A DNA stretch of 64,000 nucleotides. It comes from Muscardinus avellanarius. Lineage: Eukaryota; Chordata; Mammalia; Rodentia; Gliridae. Positions 1 through 10,194 of this stretch are shown piece after piece. The stretch lies in NCBI GenBank assembly GCA_963383645.1, contig OY726574.1, positions 56,495,977-56,559,976 of the forward strand. Reading direction: 5' to 3'. The stretch's first letter is position 1, and each line of letters starts with the position of its first letter. The notes under the pieces were generated by a model. It was not told the DNA's origin. It searched no databases and saw nothing but the letters and a program-made list of their open reading frames with translations. The translations under genes were made by a program, and so were the position numbers.

Positions 1-186
1 CATCCCTGCTCTGATCTAACAGCCTGTACTAGGGAGGCTGAGACAGGAGGATCACAGGTTCAAGGACAACCTCAGCAAGTAGGGAGACTCTCATCAATCT
101 CGTGAGACTTTCAAAAATGAAAAAAAAAACTGCGGGTGTAGCTTGGAGGTAGAATGTTTGATTCCCATTAACACACATGCACACAT

Positions 187-188
<2 letters not shown>
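1..188 (+). repeat. B1-dID-type dimeric SINE, cut by window edge
   Basis: The 7SL-like arm (GGGAGGCTGAGACAGGAGGATCACAGG) is followed by an ID-like arm (GGTGTAGCTTGGAGGTAGAATG). The 5' end lies at the window edge and may be incomplete. The tail runs straight into an AC microsatellite. Confidence 0.8.

Positions 189-234
<46 letters not shown>
189..234. repeat. (AC)n microsatellite
   Basis: About 23 uninterrupted AC units directly 3' of the SINE A-rich tail, as expected for a tail-derived microsatellite. Confidence 0.97.
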
Positions 235-236
<2 letters not shown>

Positions 237-246
237 TCCCCCAAGA

Positions 247-406
247 GCCAGGCATGGTGATCCATGCCTTTAATCTAGTAGTTGGAGGTTGATAGAGAAG
301 GACCACAGATTCAAAGCCAGCCTCAGCAATTTGATAAGGTCCTATTTGAAAATAAAAAATAATATAGCTCAGAGGTAAAATACCCCTGGTTTCAATCCCC
401 AGTAAC
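247..406 (+). repeat. Dimeric SINE, old copy
   Basis: Starts GCCAGGCATGGTGATCC and ends TTCAATCCCCAGTAAC. Many substitutions, so an older copy. Confidence 0.85.
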
Positions 407-648
407 ACTCCCCCCGATAAAAACAACAGTCCTCAACAAGTAGTGCTCCAAGTCCTTGACAGAATTAGAAACACATCCTTTATGGGGGAATCTACCCCTA
501 GGCTACATCAAGATTACTAAGTTTACTAATTCATGAAAGATAAAAAAAAATCACAGTCCAATAACAATGAACATATAGGAAAGCTAGGCACTGTGGGTAA
601 GAACCAGCAGAAAAGAGAAAGAAATAGGGTTTTAAGAAGGAATGTGCT
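407..648. other. Unassigned DNA
   Basis: A-rich sequence between SINEs. I recognise no repeat, coding or RNA feature in it. Confidence 0.5.
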
Positions 649-845
649 GCCGGGCGTGGTGGCGCACGCTTATAATCCTAGTACTTGGGAGGCAGAGACA
701 GGAGGATGGCACAGGTTCAAGCCAATCTCAGCTACTTGGTGAGGCTCTGAGCAACTTGGTGAGACCCTGTTTCCAAACAAAGTATAAAATAGGTCTGGGA
801 GTATAGCCCAGAAGTAGAAGGTTCCTGGGTTTCATCCCCAGTGCT
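649..845 (+). repeat. Dimeric SINE
   Basis: Complete left arm (GCCGGGCGTGGTGGCGCACG) and right arm (GGTCTGGGAGTATAGCCCAG). It carries the longer linker with a repeated 'CAACTTGGTGAGACC', typical of the older subfamily here. Confidence 0.92.
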
Positions 846-1200
846 AATTCTAGTACCATGGAAGCTGAGACAAGAAGATCACGAGTTTGAGGCCAGCCTT
901 GGCAAGTTAGAGATACCCTGTTTCCAAATTAAAAAAATAATAAGCCGGGCGTGGTGGTGCATGCTTGTGATCATGGCGCTTGGGAGGCAGAGACAGGAAA
1001 GCCAGCTGCGCTGGCTTAAGAGACCGTTTCCAAATAAAATATAAAATAGGTCTGGGAGTGCAGCCCAGAAGTAGAAGGGTTTCCAGGGACCCCAGTACCA
1101 CCAAAATAATAATAATAATGATAATAATAATAATAAATAATAATAATAATATTAAAGAGCTGGAGTACAGCTCAGAGTAGAGTAAACCTTGTTTCGATTT
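846..1200 (+). repeat. Old SINE split by a younger SINE
   Basis: A 5'-truncated left arm (846-943) and a right-arm remnant (about 1156-1200, GCTGGAGTACAGCTCAGAG) flank the younger SINE at 944-1106. This is a SINE-into-SINE insertion at the A-rich linker. Confidence 0.7.
944..1155 (+). repeat. Younger-subfamily SINE with AAT tail
   Basis: Contains the diagnostic hairpin GCCAGCTGCGCTGGC and the right arm ending TTTCCAGGGACCCCAGTACC. The tail has expanded to (AAT)n at 1106-1155. Confidence 0.9.
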
Positions 1201-1210
1201 CTAATATAGA

Positions 1211-1245
1211 AGAGGGAGGGAGGGAGGGAGGGAAGGAGGGAGGAA
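1211..1245. repeat. (GGGA)n microsatellite
   Basis: Purine-only run of GGGA units on the + strand. Confidence 0.95.
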
Positions 1246-2089
1246 AGTTTGAAAGTAGCAACCAGATATGTTTGACCATATATCTGAGTTTCATAAACTA
1301 ACCAAGCCAACACATAAAATTAGCGATTACAGAAATGTTTAGGCAGACAAAAACAAAGAGGTTGATCCCAGAAAACCACCTCTAAAGGATATTTAAAAGT
1401 AAGTACTTCAGGGGAAAGAAAATAGCTTCAAAAAAACAAGTTCTGAGACACAAGAAGCCGTGAAGACTGCTGAGTCAACCCCCGTCATCTCTTTGTCTGA
1501 GCACGGAAGGGATTAGTAATCTTCGTTTGCCAATCCTGAAAAATATGAAATATTTTTAAACGGAATGGGAAAGTATTTCCATAAATTGAATACAATTTTC
1601 TACCTTGGGCTTTATTTTATTTATTTATTCACACTGCAAATTAAAGTCCTTTGAAATTTTTAAATAATTTGTATTGTGTTTCTTATTCTTCACTATCCCA
1701 AACTGGAGTCAATAATATATTTCAAGCAATCATTTAGGAGTATGCTAATTTCCACCTGCTCTCTCGTTCTTTGTTAAAGGAGGGGAAGCAGCTGGTCTTA
1801 CTCCTGGGAAATTAACAGGAAATATTCGAGGACAAATTCCTAAAGCAATTATTGCTGGTTTGCCTGGCAGATTAATGGTAAAAATCAATAGCTGTCTTTG
1901 TGGAGTGTGCCTCCATGGGCCGTGGAGACGAGGAGTAAACAGAGGCCCAGTTTGTTCAGTTCTCTGCTCGTCTCTATACTCCAGAATTGACAGTATTAAA
2001 ATACCTGACCCAGGAAAAACATTACTGTTTCACTACTGACCAATAGTTGCCCTTGCTGATGATTTCGGTGAGCAGAAGGGACCGATTTC
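1246..2089. other. Unique DNA, candidate conserved noncoding element
   Basis: No recognisable repeat. At 1740-2000 there are several AT-rich homeodomain-type cores (GGAAATTAACAGG, AAAGCAATTATTG, CAGATTAATGG, AAAATCAATAG) in moderately GC-balanced sequence with no open frame, unlike the neutral A-rich decay around it. Regulatory function is inference only. Confidence 0.35.
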
Positions 2090-2480
2090 ATTTATTCATT
2101 TAACAAAAGTTTATTGAATATCTCTACTCCAGGCCCCTGTCTGGGTTCTGAGGATAAATCATAAAATGAGGCATGGGTCTATGATTCCAAATCTCTTGGA
2201 GGACAGGAAGCCAGAAACTATCATATTTGTGAGTATAATGCGTGTTCTGAAAAGGGACCAGTGCACAGTATAGAAGCCTGTTACGAGGTCCGGAACCACG
2301 TATCATAGCACCCAGGTTAGTCAGAAAAGCTTCCTGGAAAAAGTACTGCTTTTGAGATGCAACCTCAGGGATGAATAAGGACTGAAGCAAACGTAAATGA
2401 GGATTAGGAGGTGAAACCTGAAGAGAGAAAGAGGAATGTATGAAGCCTGGGAATGAGAGAAGATGAAGGGCTTTCGAGGA
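2090..2480 (+). repeat. Probable ancient mammal-wide interspersed repeat
   Basis: Begins with TTTATTCATTTAACAAAAGTTTATTGAATATCTCTACTCCAGGC. This resembles the widespread 'CAACAAATATTTATTGAGCACC' repeat, followed by its GGA-rich body (CTTCCTGGAAAAAGTACTGCTTTTGAG). The class assignment is uncertain (L2-like or another ancient family). Confidence 0.4.
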
Positions 2481-2572
2481 AGAAAGTTACAAGAATAATC
2501 ATCCCATATATTATATCCAAATTGTATAGGAATTGATAACATTTCCAATATAAAAATAGAAATAAGTCATTA

Positions 2573-2575
<3 letters not shown>

Positions 2576-2616
<41 letters not shown>
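2576..2616. repeat. (TG)n microsatellite
   Basis: About 20 TG units at the A/T-tail side of the minus-strand SINE that follows. Confidence 0.97.
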
Positions 2617-2618
<2 letters not shown>

Positions 2619-2819
2619 TGGTACTGGAGATTGAACCCAAGGAAATTCTACCTCCAAGCTACATCCCCAGCCCTATTTCTTATTCTTTATTTTGAAACAA
2701 GTTCTCACTAAGTTGCAGAGGGCCTCACTAAGTAGCTGAGTCTAGCCACAAACCTGTGATCCTTCTGTCTCAGCCTCCAAAGTACTGGAATTACAAGCGT
2801 GCACCACCACGCCTGGCTT
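2617..2819 (-). repeat. Dimeric SINE
   Basis: Reverse-complement arm order: GGTACTGGAGATTGAACCC first, then ...CACCACGCCTGGC. The (TG)n is its expanded tail. Confidence 0.92.
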
Positions 2820-3017
2820 AAGTATGTGTTTTTAAAAAGTAAAACCATTTTCAGACATATTATGTTGTTTAAATATTTTTGTAAGAAAAAAATTTTTAAC
2901 GGCACAAGAGTAAAAAATACCCGCTGAGAATAGACAAATATAATTGTGGTATAAGTTTCAGCACTGAAAATGTATGTATTCAATAAAGTTTTATTATATA
3001 TATAAGGAATAAAATAT

Positions 3018-3190
3018 GGCCAGGCATGGTGGCATTCACCTGTAATCCCAGTCTTGGGAGGTTGAGACAGAAAGATCAAGAAAGGCCAGCCTCGGCAACT
3101 TAGCACAATCCTTTTTCAAAATAAAAAGGACAGAGTGTAGACCGGAGATAGAGCGTCCCTACATTTAATCTTGAGTACAAAAAAAAAAAG
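3018..3190 (+). repeat. Dimeric SINE, internally shortened
   Basis: Head GGCCAGGCATGGTGG, right arm AGTGTAGACCGGAGATAGAG, tail A10. The linker between the arms is short. Confidence 0.85.
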
Positions 3191-3194
3191 AAAT

Positions 3195-3540
3195 GAAAAG
3201 GAAAGGAAAGAAAGATACAAAAATATGTCATTTGCAGGAAAATGGGTAGAAGTGAAGAGGATTATGTTAAGCAAAATAAGCCAGTCTTGAAAAGACAAGT
3301 GCTATAAGTTTTCTCTTCTATGTGGAAGCTAGAGAGGAAATGGAGGTTGGGAGATGTCTCGTGAAAATAGAAGGGTGACCGCTGGGGTAAAAGATGGTGA
3401 TGAGGGAGAGGGACTGATCAGCAGTGGGGGGCACTGAGGTGAGATTGATTACATTATGTTACACACATACGTGAAGATGCCACAATGAAACTCATTATTC
3501 TGTACAATTAATACACACCAGCAAAAAAATTTACATTAAA
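3195..3540 (+). mobile_element. L1 3' end, older tail type
   Basis: Matches the end of L1 elsewhere in the window: CATTTGCAGGAAAATGGGTAGAAG, GTTTTCTCTTCTATGTGGAAGC, then a 3'UTR ending near ACACACCAGCAAAAAA. 5'-truncated. Confidence 0.75.
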
Positions 3541-3569
3541 AGGAAACCAAAAAGAAAATGTGTGAATTA

Positions 3570-4680
3570 CAGCTTGGCAACCAAGCAAGTATTAGCAAAT
3601 TTAAAAAACTGATGTAATTCCTTGAACCTTTTCAGATAATAATAAATTAAACGTATAGACCAATAACAGGAAGATCCAGATGAATTACATGACTACGTGA
3701 AGATTGAACAACACTCTTTGAATAAGCACTAGATCATAAGAAAAATAAAGGAAATAAATTTTAAAATTCTACAATCAAATGAAAAGAGACACAATTTACC
3801 AACATTTCTAGACACTCTGAAGGTAGTTTTAAGAGAAAAACACTTTAATATTAAGTGCCATGTTAAAAAAAAATAGAGGCAAAAAGAAACAAAACATAGA
3901 GTCTCAAGACTAGAAAAATAGGAACAAACTAACCCCAAAGCAAGTAGAAGGGAAATAATTAAAAGCAGAGCAGATATAAAATAGAAACAAAACAATGAAA
4001 AAGACCAAGAAAACAAAGAGCAGGTTTTGGGAGAAGAAATGCAAGATTGATTAACCCTTAGCCAACCTAACCAAAAGAAAGAGAGAAGCTGAGCATGAGA
4101 CAGAAGGATCAGAAGTTTAAACAAGGAGTGAAGGAGGGGGCTCAGCGAGGGAGACTTGACGAAGAAATACTTCCATGGACATGGTATACATACACCAACT
4201 TACCAATGCTGGTGTAAACAGCAAGCATGTGGTGGGAGGAGCTCATTAAGTGCTGTGTATATATATATATTTCTCTAACACTCTGAGCTCCAACATGATG
4301 TATGATCACAATGCACCAATAATGAAAATGAAAACTTATATCCAATAAACTAGAAAACCTCAAATAAGTCAAGTAATTCCTAGACACATACAATCTACCT
4401 AAATTTAATCCAAAAAATACAAAAATCTAAACAGACCAATAACAAGAAGTTGAAGCAGCAATAAAGAGACACCCAACCAAGAATAGCCCAGGACCAGAGA
4501 ATTCCCATCTAAATTCTGTAAGACCTTTAAAAAAATAACTAAATCCAATGTTTCTCAAATTATTCCATGAAACAGAAAAAGATGGAATATTCTCAAACTC
4601 ATTCTAGGAAGCCAGTCACCTTCATAATGAGTAAAGATATCCCAAGAAAGAAAGTTACAGACCAAAATAAACACAAAATT
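3570..4680 (+). mobile_element. L1 ORF2 remnant, interrupted
   Basis: Sense L1 ORF2 similarity at 3570-4085 (end of the endonuclease region, then AAACAAAGAGCAGGTTTTGGG). It resumes at 4345-4680 with the RT-proximal segment (GAATAGCCCAGGACCAGAG, equivalent to the S-P-G-P-D region). A second L1 tail (4090-4345) sits in the gap. No frame longer than a few dozen codons survives. Confidence 0.7.
4090..4345 (+). mobile_element. Short L1 3' end inserted in L1 ORF2
   Basis: Ends ACATGATGTATGATCACAATG then CACCAATAATG, the older type of L1 3' terminus. Only the 3'UTR end is present (5'-truncated insertion). Confidence 0.6.
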
Positions 4681-4691
4681 TCTTGTTTTGT

Positions 4692-4892
4692 GTGACATTT
4701 GGGATTTTACTCAGAGAAACATTCTATCTCTGAGCTATACCCCCAGCCCGATTTTATTCCTTATTTGTAAATAGGTTCTCACTAAGTTGCAGAGAGTCTT
4801 GCTAAGTTTCTGAGGCTGGCCACAAATCTGTGATCCTCCTGTCTCGTCCTCCCAATACTGGGATCAAAAGCATGCACCATCGTACCCTGCTA
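4692..4892 (-). repeat. Dimeric SINE
   Basis: Minus orientation (CTATCTCTGAGCTATACCCCCAGCC ... GCATGCACCATCGTACCCTGCT), moderately diverged. Confidence 0.85.
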
Positions 4893-4899
4893 TAGAAAT

Positions 4900-5490
4900 T
4901 ATTTTTAGCCACTTTAATTTTTATTTATTTTTAAATTTTTTTTACTGGTGCATTGTATTCATACATCTTTTTGTTTGGTTTGGTTTGGTTTGGTTGGTTG
5001 GTTGGTTGGTTTTGGTGGTAATGGGGTTCTTAGAAGCCCTTCTACCTCTGGGCTATACTCCCAGACCTATTTTATATTACTTTTAAATTTGGAAACAGGG
5101 TCTCTGAAGCCAGTGCCTCTGGCTTCTAACCTGCGCCATCCTCCAGTCTCTGCCTTCCAAGCTCAGGAATTACAAGTGTGCGCCACCACGCCTGGCCTGT
5201 ATTCATACATCTTAATGAAATGCAAGATGGTGGAGACATACATGCACACATCACCCAATAAGCCCTTACCGGATCCCACCCTATCCCCTCCCCCTCCCTC
5301 CTTCTCATGTTTGGCTTAGTAACTGACACTGATAAGTGCATCATGTGCATTAGAGAATTTCCCTCTTCTCTCCCTCCCATCCCCTCAGGTCACCTTATTT
5401 GCTCATCTATAGTATCTCCTTCTTCATCTAGAGTTCCTCTTATGACCCATTTTCTTCCTAGCTTCAGCATATTAGGGAGAGCAGCCATAA
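4900..5490 (-). mobile_element. L1 3' end, minus strand, split by a SINE
   Basis: Reverse complement of the younger L1 terminus: ACTGGTGCATTGTATTCATAC at 4944, then the CCCTCCCTCC-rich 3'UTR and CATCTAGAGTTCCTCTTATGACCC. Interrupted by the SINE at 4972-5199. Faces a sense L1 tail (5505-5903) to form a long inverted repeat. Confidence 0.8.
4972..5199 (-). repeat. Dimeric SINE inserted in L1 tail
   Basis: Flanked by the direct repeat GTATTCATACATCTT on both sides (target-site duplication, TSD). Its tail is a (GGTTT/GGTT)n run at 4972-5010. Younger-type right arm (GGGGTTCTTAGAAGCCC). Confidence 0.92.
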
Positions 5491-5504
5491 AGTAAAACAC
5501 AATT

Positions 5505-5903
5505 ACATAATTTACAAGGTAATGGATGGAACTGGAGGACATTATGCAAAGTGAGATTAGTCAGTCACAAAAAATAAGAAATCAGATGCTTTCCCTAATA
5601 TGTGAGAGCTAGGGAGAAATGGGTCATAGGAGGAACTCTAGATGAAAAAGGAAATCCTATAGAGGAGCAAGCAAGACAACCTAAAGGAGGAGAAAGGAGG
5701 GGGAAGAGGAAAATCTCTAAAACACACAATGTACTTAAACATATCGAAGTCAACCACTAAGCCAAGCAAGGGAAGGAAGAACAGGGAGGGAATGGGGTGG
5801 GAATTGGGTAGGGGTTAAATCAGTGATGTGTACAGGTATGTACACACAAGTTTTTTACCCCAATATAATGTATGAATATAATGCACCAATAAAAATTTAA
5901 AAA
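5505..5903 (+). mobile_element. L1 3' end, younger tail type
   Basis: Starts in the last codons of ORF2 (GGTAATGGATGGAACTGGAGG) and runs through the 3'UTR block CAACCACTAAGCCAAGCAAGG to AATGCACCAATAAAAATTTAAAAAAAG. Inserted next to, or into, the older L1 that continues from 5905. Confidence 0.85.
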
Positions 5904-5904
5904 A

Positions 5905-7512
5905 AGAACTATAGTAATAAAAACAGCATAGTACTTGGCAGAAAAACAGACACATAAACCAATGGAATAGAATAGAAGTTACACAAACAAGTTACCACAG
6001 TTGGTTTTTGATAAAGATGCCAAAATATATGCTGGGGAAAAGACAGCCTTTCAACAAGTGGTGCTGGAAAAATCAGATTTCCATAAATAGAGGATGAAAT
6101 TAGATCCCAGTTTCTCACACTGCAAAGGGCCAACTCAAGATGCATCAAAGATCAGGAATTTTGCAATAACTGAAAGAAAAGATAGAACCAACTGTCCAAT
6201 ACACAGGCACTGGTTGAGATTTCCTAAACAAGATATACCCCCAAGCTCAGGAAATAAAAACAAGAAATAATATATGGAATGGCTTCAAATTTAAAAAGTT
6301 CTGCACAGCAAAGAGAACAAGAGTGTGAAGAGACTGCCTACAGAACAGGAGATCTTTATCACAAACTCCTCTGATAAGAGTACTAATATCTAGAATCTAT
6401 AAAAAACTAAAAAACAACGAAAAACAAATAACCCAATCAAAAGATGGTAGATTGAACTGAACAGATACTTCTCAAAAGAAAAATATAAATGGCCAATAAA
6501 TACATTAAAAATGTTCAACGCCATTAGCAACCAGGGAAATGCAAATAAAAACTATACTGAGATTCCATCTAACTCGTTAGAATGACAACTGTCAAGAAAA
6601 CAAACAATAATTAATAACTGCTAGTGAGGATATGGGGAAAAAGAAACTCATACACTGTTGGTGGGATTGCAAATTAGTACAACCAGTGTAAAACCATCAT
6701 CTGATTTAGCTATACCACTCTTTCGTATCCTTCCAAAAAGAATTAAAGCCAGGCTGGGCGCGGTGGCGCACGCTTGTAATCCCCGCGCTTGGGAGGCGGA
6801 GACAGGAGGATTGCGCAGGTGCGAAGCCAGCCTCGCTGGTTTAAGAGACTCTGTTTCCAAATAAAATATAAAACAGGTCTAGGAGTGTAGCCCAGAGGTA
6901 GAAGGGTTCCATCCCAAGTACCACCAAATAAATAATAATAATAATAATAAAGGCAGAATACAAACAGTGAGACATTCAAATCCATGTTTACAGCAGCAGA
7001 ATTCACAATAGGCAAATTATGGAATCAACCCATGCGTCCATCAAAAGAAAAATGAATAACAAAAGCATGGTAGGTATATACAAAGGAATTTTACTCAGGC
7101 ATAAAGAAGGACAAAATTATGTCACTGCAGGAAAATGGGTGGAATTAGAGAATAGTGTGCTGATATCAGCCAATCTTGGAAAGTCAAGAGTCATATGTTT
7201 CTTCTCATATGTGGAAACTGGACAGAAAATAGAAAACAAAAGGGACTTCAGACAAATGAGGAGCGCGCCCAGTAGAATAGCAGAAGGAGACCTGGGGGAT
7301 AAGTGAAAGGGTAAAAAAGGGGGGCTGGGAAGAAAGCAGTTCAAATAATATTAGGTCCAAATATGAAGGTGTCACTACCAATCTCACTAGCATGTATGGG
7401 GCGGTGGAGTGGGATCTGGAGGGGAACATGGTAAGTGCTGTGTGCATGTATGTTTTGTTATATTGGGCCATACTATGATGTACGATTACAATGCACCAGT
7501 AAAAGTATTTAA
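5905..7512 (+). mobile_element. L1 ORF2 3' part and 3'UTR, older type
   Basis: Sense ORF2 C-terminal region (ACAGCATAGTACTTGGCAG; AATGGAATAGAATAGAAG) through ATGGAATTTTACTCAGGC-like sequence near 7085. The 3'UTR ends ACGATTACAATGCACCAGTAAAAG. Interrupted by a SINE at 6752-6950. All frames are broken. Confidence 0.85.
6752..6950 (+). repeat. Young-type SINE inside L1
   Basis: Head GGCTGGGCGCGGTGGCGCACG keeps several CpGs. (AAT)n tail. Flanked by an imperfect repeat TTAAAGCCAG / ATAAAGGCAG. Confidence 0.92.
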
Positions 7513-8047
7513 AAACAGACAAAACACTGTGAATTCTAGGTTCCTGCAACAACATAAGTCTACCTTGAAAATGTATTATTTACCCCAAAAAGCATGTAAA
7601 TGTCCCAATAAACTATGCATAGTATTATTCCACCTTTATGGAGCTCAATAACAAAGCTAACGGGCATATTTAGGCATAGGTATATTTATGATACAGCTAT
7701 ATTTTAAAGAAACATAATAAAAGAAAATTGGGGGCCTTGGTGGTATAGAGGTGGCAAGGAGACAGAGATGGGCAGAAAAAAAAGAACTGGGAACCAGAAG
7801 TTTCTTAATATTTTAGTTCTTGGAGTGAGAAGTGGGCTCAAAGAGGTTCCTTACTCAATTATGATTTATAACTCACATGTTGTAATGTTTTATATGTTGT
7901 ATATGATACTTTTTGTGAGTAACATAGATTTTAAAAGATAATTTAAAAAATGAAAAAAATCAGTTTTAATTCTAACTTCATTTGTTTTAAAAATATCCCC
8001 AGGACATCAGGACATTTTGTCCATTAAGGTACATTCTTCCACAGATT
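7513..8047. other. Unassigned DNA
   Basis: AT-rich sequence with no recognised repeat or coding feature. Confidence 0.45.
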
Positions 8048-8354
8048 ACATGACTCTATCTCCTCCTCCTCCTCCTCCTCCTCCTCCTCCTCCTCCTCCT
8101 CCTCCTCCTCCTCCTCCTCCTCCTCTTCTTCTTCTTCTTCTTCTTCTTCTTCTTCTTCTTCTTCTTTTTTTGGTGGTACTGGGGTTCTTCTACCTTCGGG
8201 CTACACTCCCAGAGCTATCTTATATTTTATTTGGAAACAGGGTCTCTTAAGCCAGCAAGGCTGGCTCCGAACCAGCACAATCCTCCTGTCTCCGCCTCCC
8301 AAGTGCGGGGATTACAAGCGTGCGCCACCACGCCTGCCAACATGACTCTATCTC
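8048..8354 (-). repeat. SINE with (TCC)n(TTC)n tail and perfect TSD
   Basis: The SINE body at 8171-8338 (minus) has its tail expanded into (TCC)n then (TTC)n at 8061-8170. ACATGACTCTATCTC occurs at 8048-8062 and 8340-8354, so the microsatellite lies inside the target-site duplication and arose from the SINE tail after insertion. Confidence 0.95.
8061..8170. repeat. (TCC)n-(TTC)n compound microsatellite
   Basis: About 21 TCC units then about 14 TTC units and a T run; a pure polypyrimidine tract of ~110 bp. Confidence 0.98.
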
Positions 8355-8426
8355 TTATATGTAAAGTTTACACTTGATTTGACTTTATTAAGAATTTGAA
8401 TAGTATCACAGTTTTGTTTTGCTTTG

Positions 8427-8461
8427 CTGTGATTACAGGCATGTGCCACCACGCCCAACCA
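8427..8461 (-). repeat. SINE head fragment
   Basis: GATTACAGGCATGTGCCACCACGCCC only; the rest of the element is missing. Confidence 0.6.
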
Positions 8462-9345
8462 TACGTATTTTTTGGAGTTGAGAAATTCTTCTTCAAAATT
8501 GGAGTTAACTTATGCTTCAAGTATCAGTAGCTGATGTTTCAGACACTTTGTTTGAGAAGTGAAAGTTCTTTAAAATCCTGTGAGGCCAGATCATAACAGA
8601 TGCATGTGTCCCGTCTGAGAGCATGCCCTGGAGTTCTGTACAAAGAAGGCTGCTCTTAGTGACTTCTGATATCCACTTACCCAGCTTCTGAGAAGAGTGG
8701 CAAAACCAGGATCAGAACCAAGACTTTGAGCATAAAATTCATAGACTTCTCCCCACTGACTTCAGCGTAGAACTGGTAAACACTGCCTTCCAGGTAACTG
8801 CACTCTTGACAATCCAACCAAATCATGATTCTTTCAATTCACTTCTAACATTCCTTCCTTATTCTTGGCTCCAAACAATATATTAAAGTGGAAAACCACT
8901 TGGTTTGGAGGAAAAATGATCTGGTTTTAAACAAAAATTAAAAGTTGCTGATAAGCCCATATACATCATTGAGCTTACATAGTGTCCATTTCCTAACTTA
9001 GGAGATGGGTCTAAGGGTCTTATAATTCAAAAGACTCCTGTAATGGGAAAAATATATAGTCTCTTAAAATCCTAGGAAAGTTCTGCTTCTGATTAGATCA
9101 GGGAAATCACAAGATACTATTGCTCTCACCTAAATAACATAAAAAGCCTTGTGAACTACAAAATCAAATATTTAATTTTATCTGAGATGTCTGAGAAACC
9201 AAGGAAAGTAAACAAACTCCAAAGAGTGAGGAATATTGAAGGAAACATAGAATGAATCCAAGAAGGTGGCTAAAGAAATAAACAGAAACAAAAAATAAAA
9301 AATAAACTTCAGGGGCTGAAGAATATAATACCAGAGTTTATATCT
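8462..9345. other. Mostly unique DNA with a possible MIR remnant
   Basis: No coding or RNA feature seen. 8880-9010 (CATTGAGCTTACATAGTGTCC...GGAGATGGGTCTAAGG) faintly resembles the MIR 'GAGCCTCAGTTTCCTC...TAAAATGGG' core; weak. Confidence 0.35.
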
Positions 9346-9580
9346 AAAATATCCAGTTTTGCCGGGCGTTGTGGCGCACGCTTGTAATCCCCGCGCTTGG
9401 GAGGCCGAGACAGGAGGATCGTGCAGGTTCGAAAGCCAGCAACGCTGGCTTAAGAGACCTTGTTTCAAAAAAAAAAAAAAAGGTCTGGGAGTGTAGCCCG
9501 GGGACAGAAGGGCTTCCAGGAAGCTCAGTACCACAAAAAAAAAAAAAATTAAAAATTAAAAAAATAAAATATCCAGTTTT
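9346..9580 (+). repeat. Young-type SINE with perfect TSD
   Basis: Body 9361-9533 with hairpin GCCAGCAACGCTGGC and right arm CTTCCAGGAAGCTCAGTACC. A 15-bp duplication AAAATATCCAGTTTT lies at 9346-9360 and 9566-9580. Confidence 0.95.
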
Positions 9581-9584
9581 CAAC

Positions 9585-9742
9585 AACACACCTATAATCC
9601 CAGTACATGGGAGGCTAAGGCAAAAGGATCTCATATTCAACGTGTGTGCTTATTAGAGAGACCTTATTTAAAAATTAAAAAAATTAAAAGGGCTAGGAAT
9701 GTAGGTCAATGGTAGAAAAACCCTTGGTTCAATTCTCAATAC
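9585..9742 (+). repeat. Diverged SINE
   Basis: Head truncated (ACACACCTATAATCCCAGTAC); right arm GGGCTAGGAATGTAGGTCAATGG. Confidence 0.75.
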
Positions 9743-9793
9743 GACAAAACAAAGGAAAAAATAAAAGTGAGAAGAAAACCCACAGTATACAAA

Positions 9794-9794
9794 G

Positions 9795-9845
<51 letters not shown>

Positions 9846-9868
9846 GTAGATAGATAGATAGATGGATG
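9794..9868. repeat. (TAGA)n microsatellite
   Basis: About 18 TAGA units with two interruptions, about 50 bp 3' of the SINE end. Confidence 0.97.
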
Positions 9869-9894
9869 ATATGGCATTATATATTAAACATCAA

Positions 9895-10190
9895 TAATAT
9901 AACTAAATAATGGGAGAAAGTCCTAAGTAGACATTTCTCAAAAAATACACATACAAATAGCCAGTAATCACATGAAAAGAAGTTCAACATCCTTAAATGT
10001 CAGGGAAATGCAACCCCAAATCTCTGTCCAACCACTACACACACACTGGAATGGCAATCAAATAGACAGCTAGTAACAAGAGTTGTCAATCACAAGGGGA
10101 AGGCGGACCCCACACACATTGATGAGAAAATAAAGTACTGTAGCCACCCTGGGAAACAGTCCCACAGTTCCTCAAAAGCCTAAAGATAGC
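9895..10190 (+). mobile_element. L1 ORF2 3' fragment
   Basis: Sense L1 similarity: TAGACATTTCTCAAAAAATACAC, GTCAGGGAAATGCAACC, CACTGGAATGGCAATC. Short, 5'- and 3'-truncated. Confidence 0.65.
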
Positions 10191-10194
10191 TACC

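Noticed and set aside
29..426. Open frames with Cys-Val repeats on the minus strand
   Set aside because: Translation of the (AC)n microsatellite and SINE arms; no protein family signature.
2708..3106. 132-codon minus-strand frame
   Set aside because: Its ends are SINE sequence (W-W-C-T-L-V-I-P type translation of the left arm). SINE-derived frames like this recur across the window.
4250..4275. TATATATA run as a promoter TATA box
   Set aside because: It lies in a decayed L1 3'UTR with no downstream gene.
4972..5010. GGTTT/GGTT repeat as interstitial telomere-like sequence
   Set aside because: Units are GGTTT and GGTT, not TTAGGG, and lie at the tail of a TSD-flanked SINE.
8017..8250. Open frame encoding a long poly-proline/poly-leucine run
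   Set aside because: It is the (TCC)n(TTC)n SINE-tail microsatellite read in one frame, bounded by a target-site duplication.
9794..9868. Regularly spaced repeats suggesting an array such as CRISPR
   Set aside because: A 4-bp microsatellite in a mammalian genome; no spacers.
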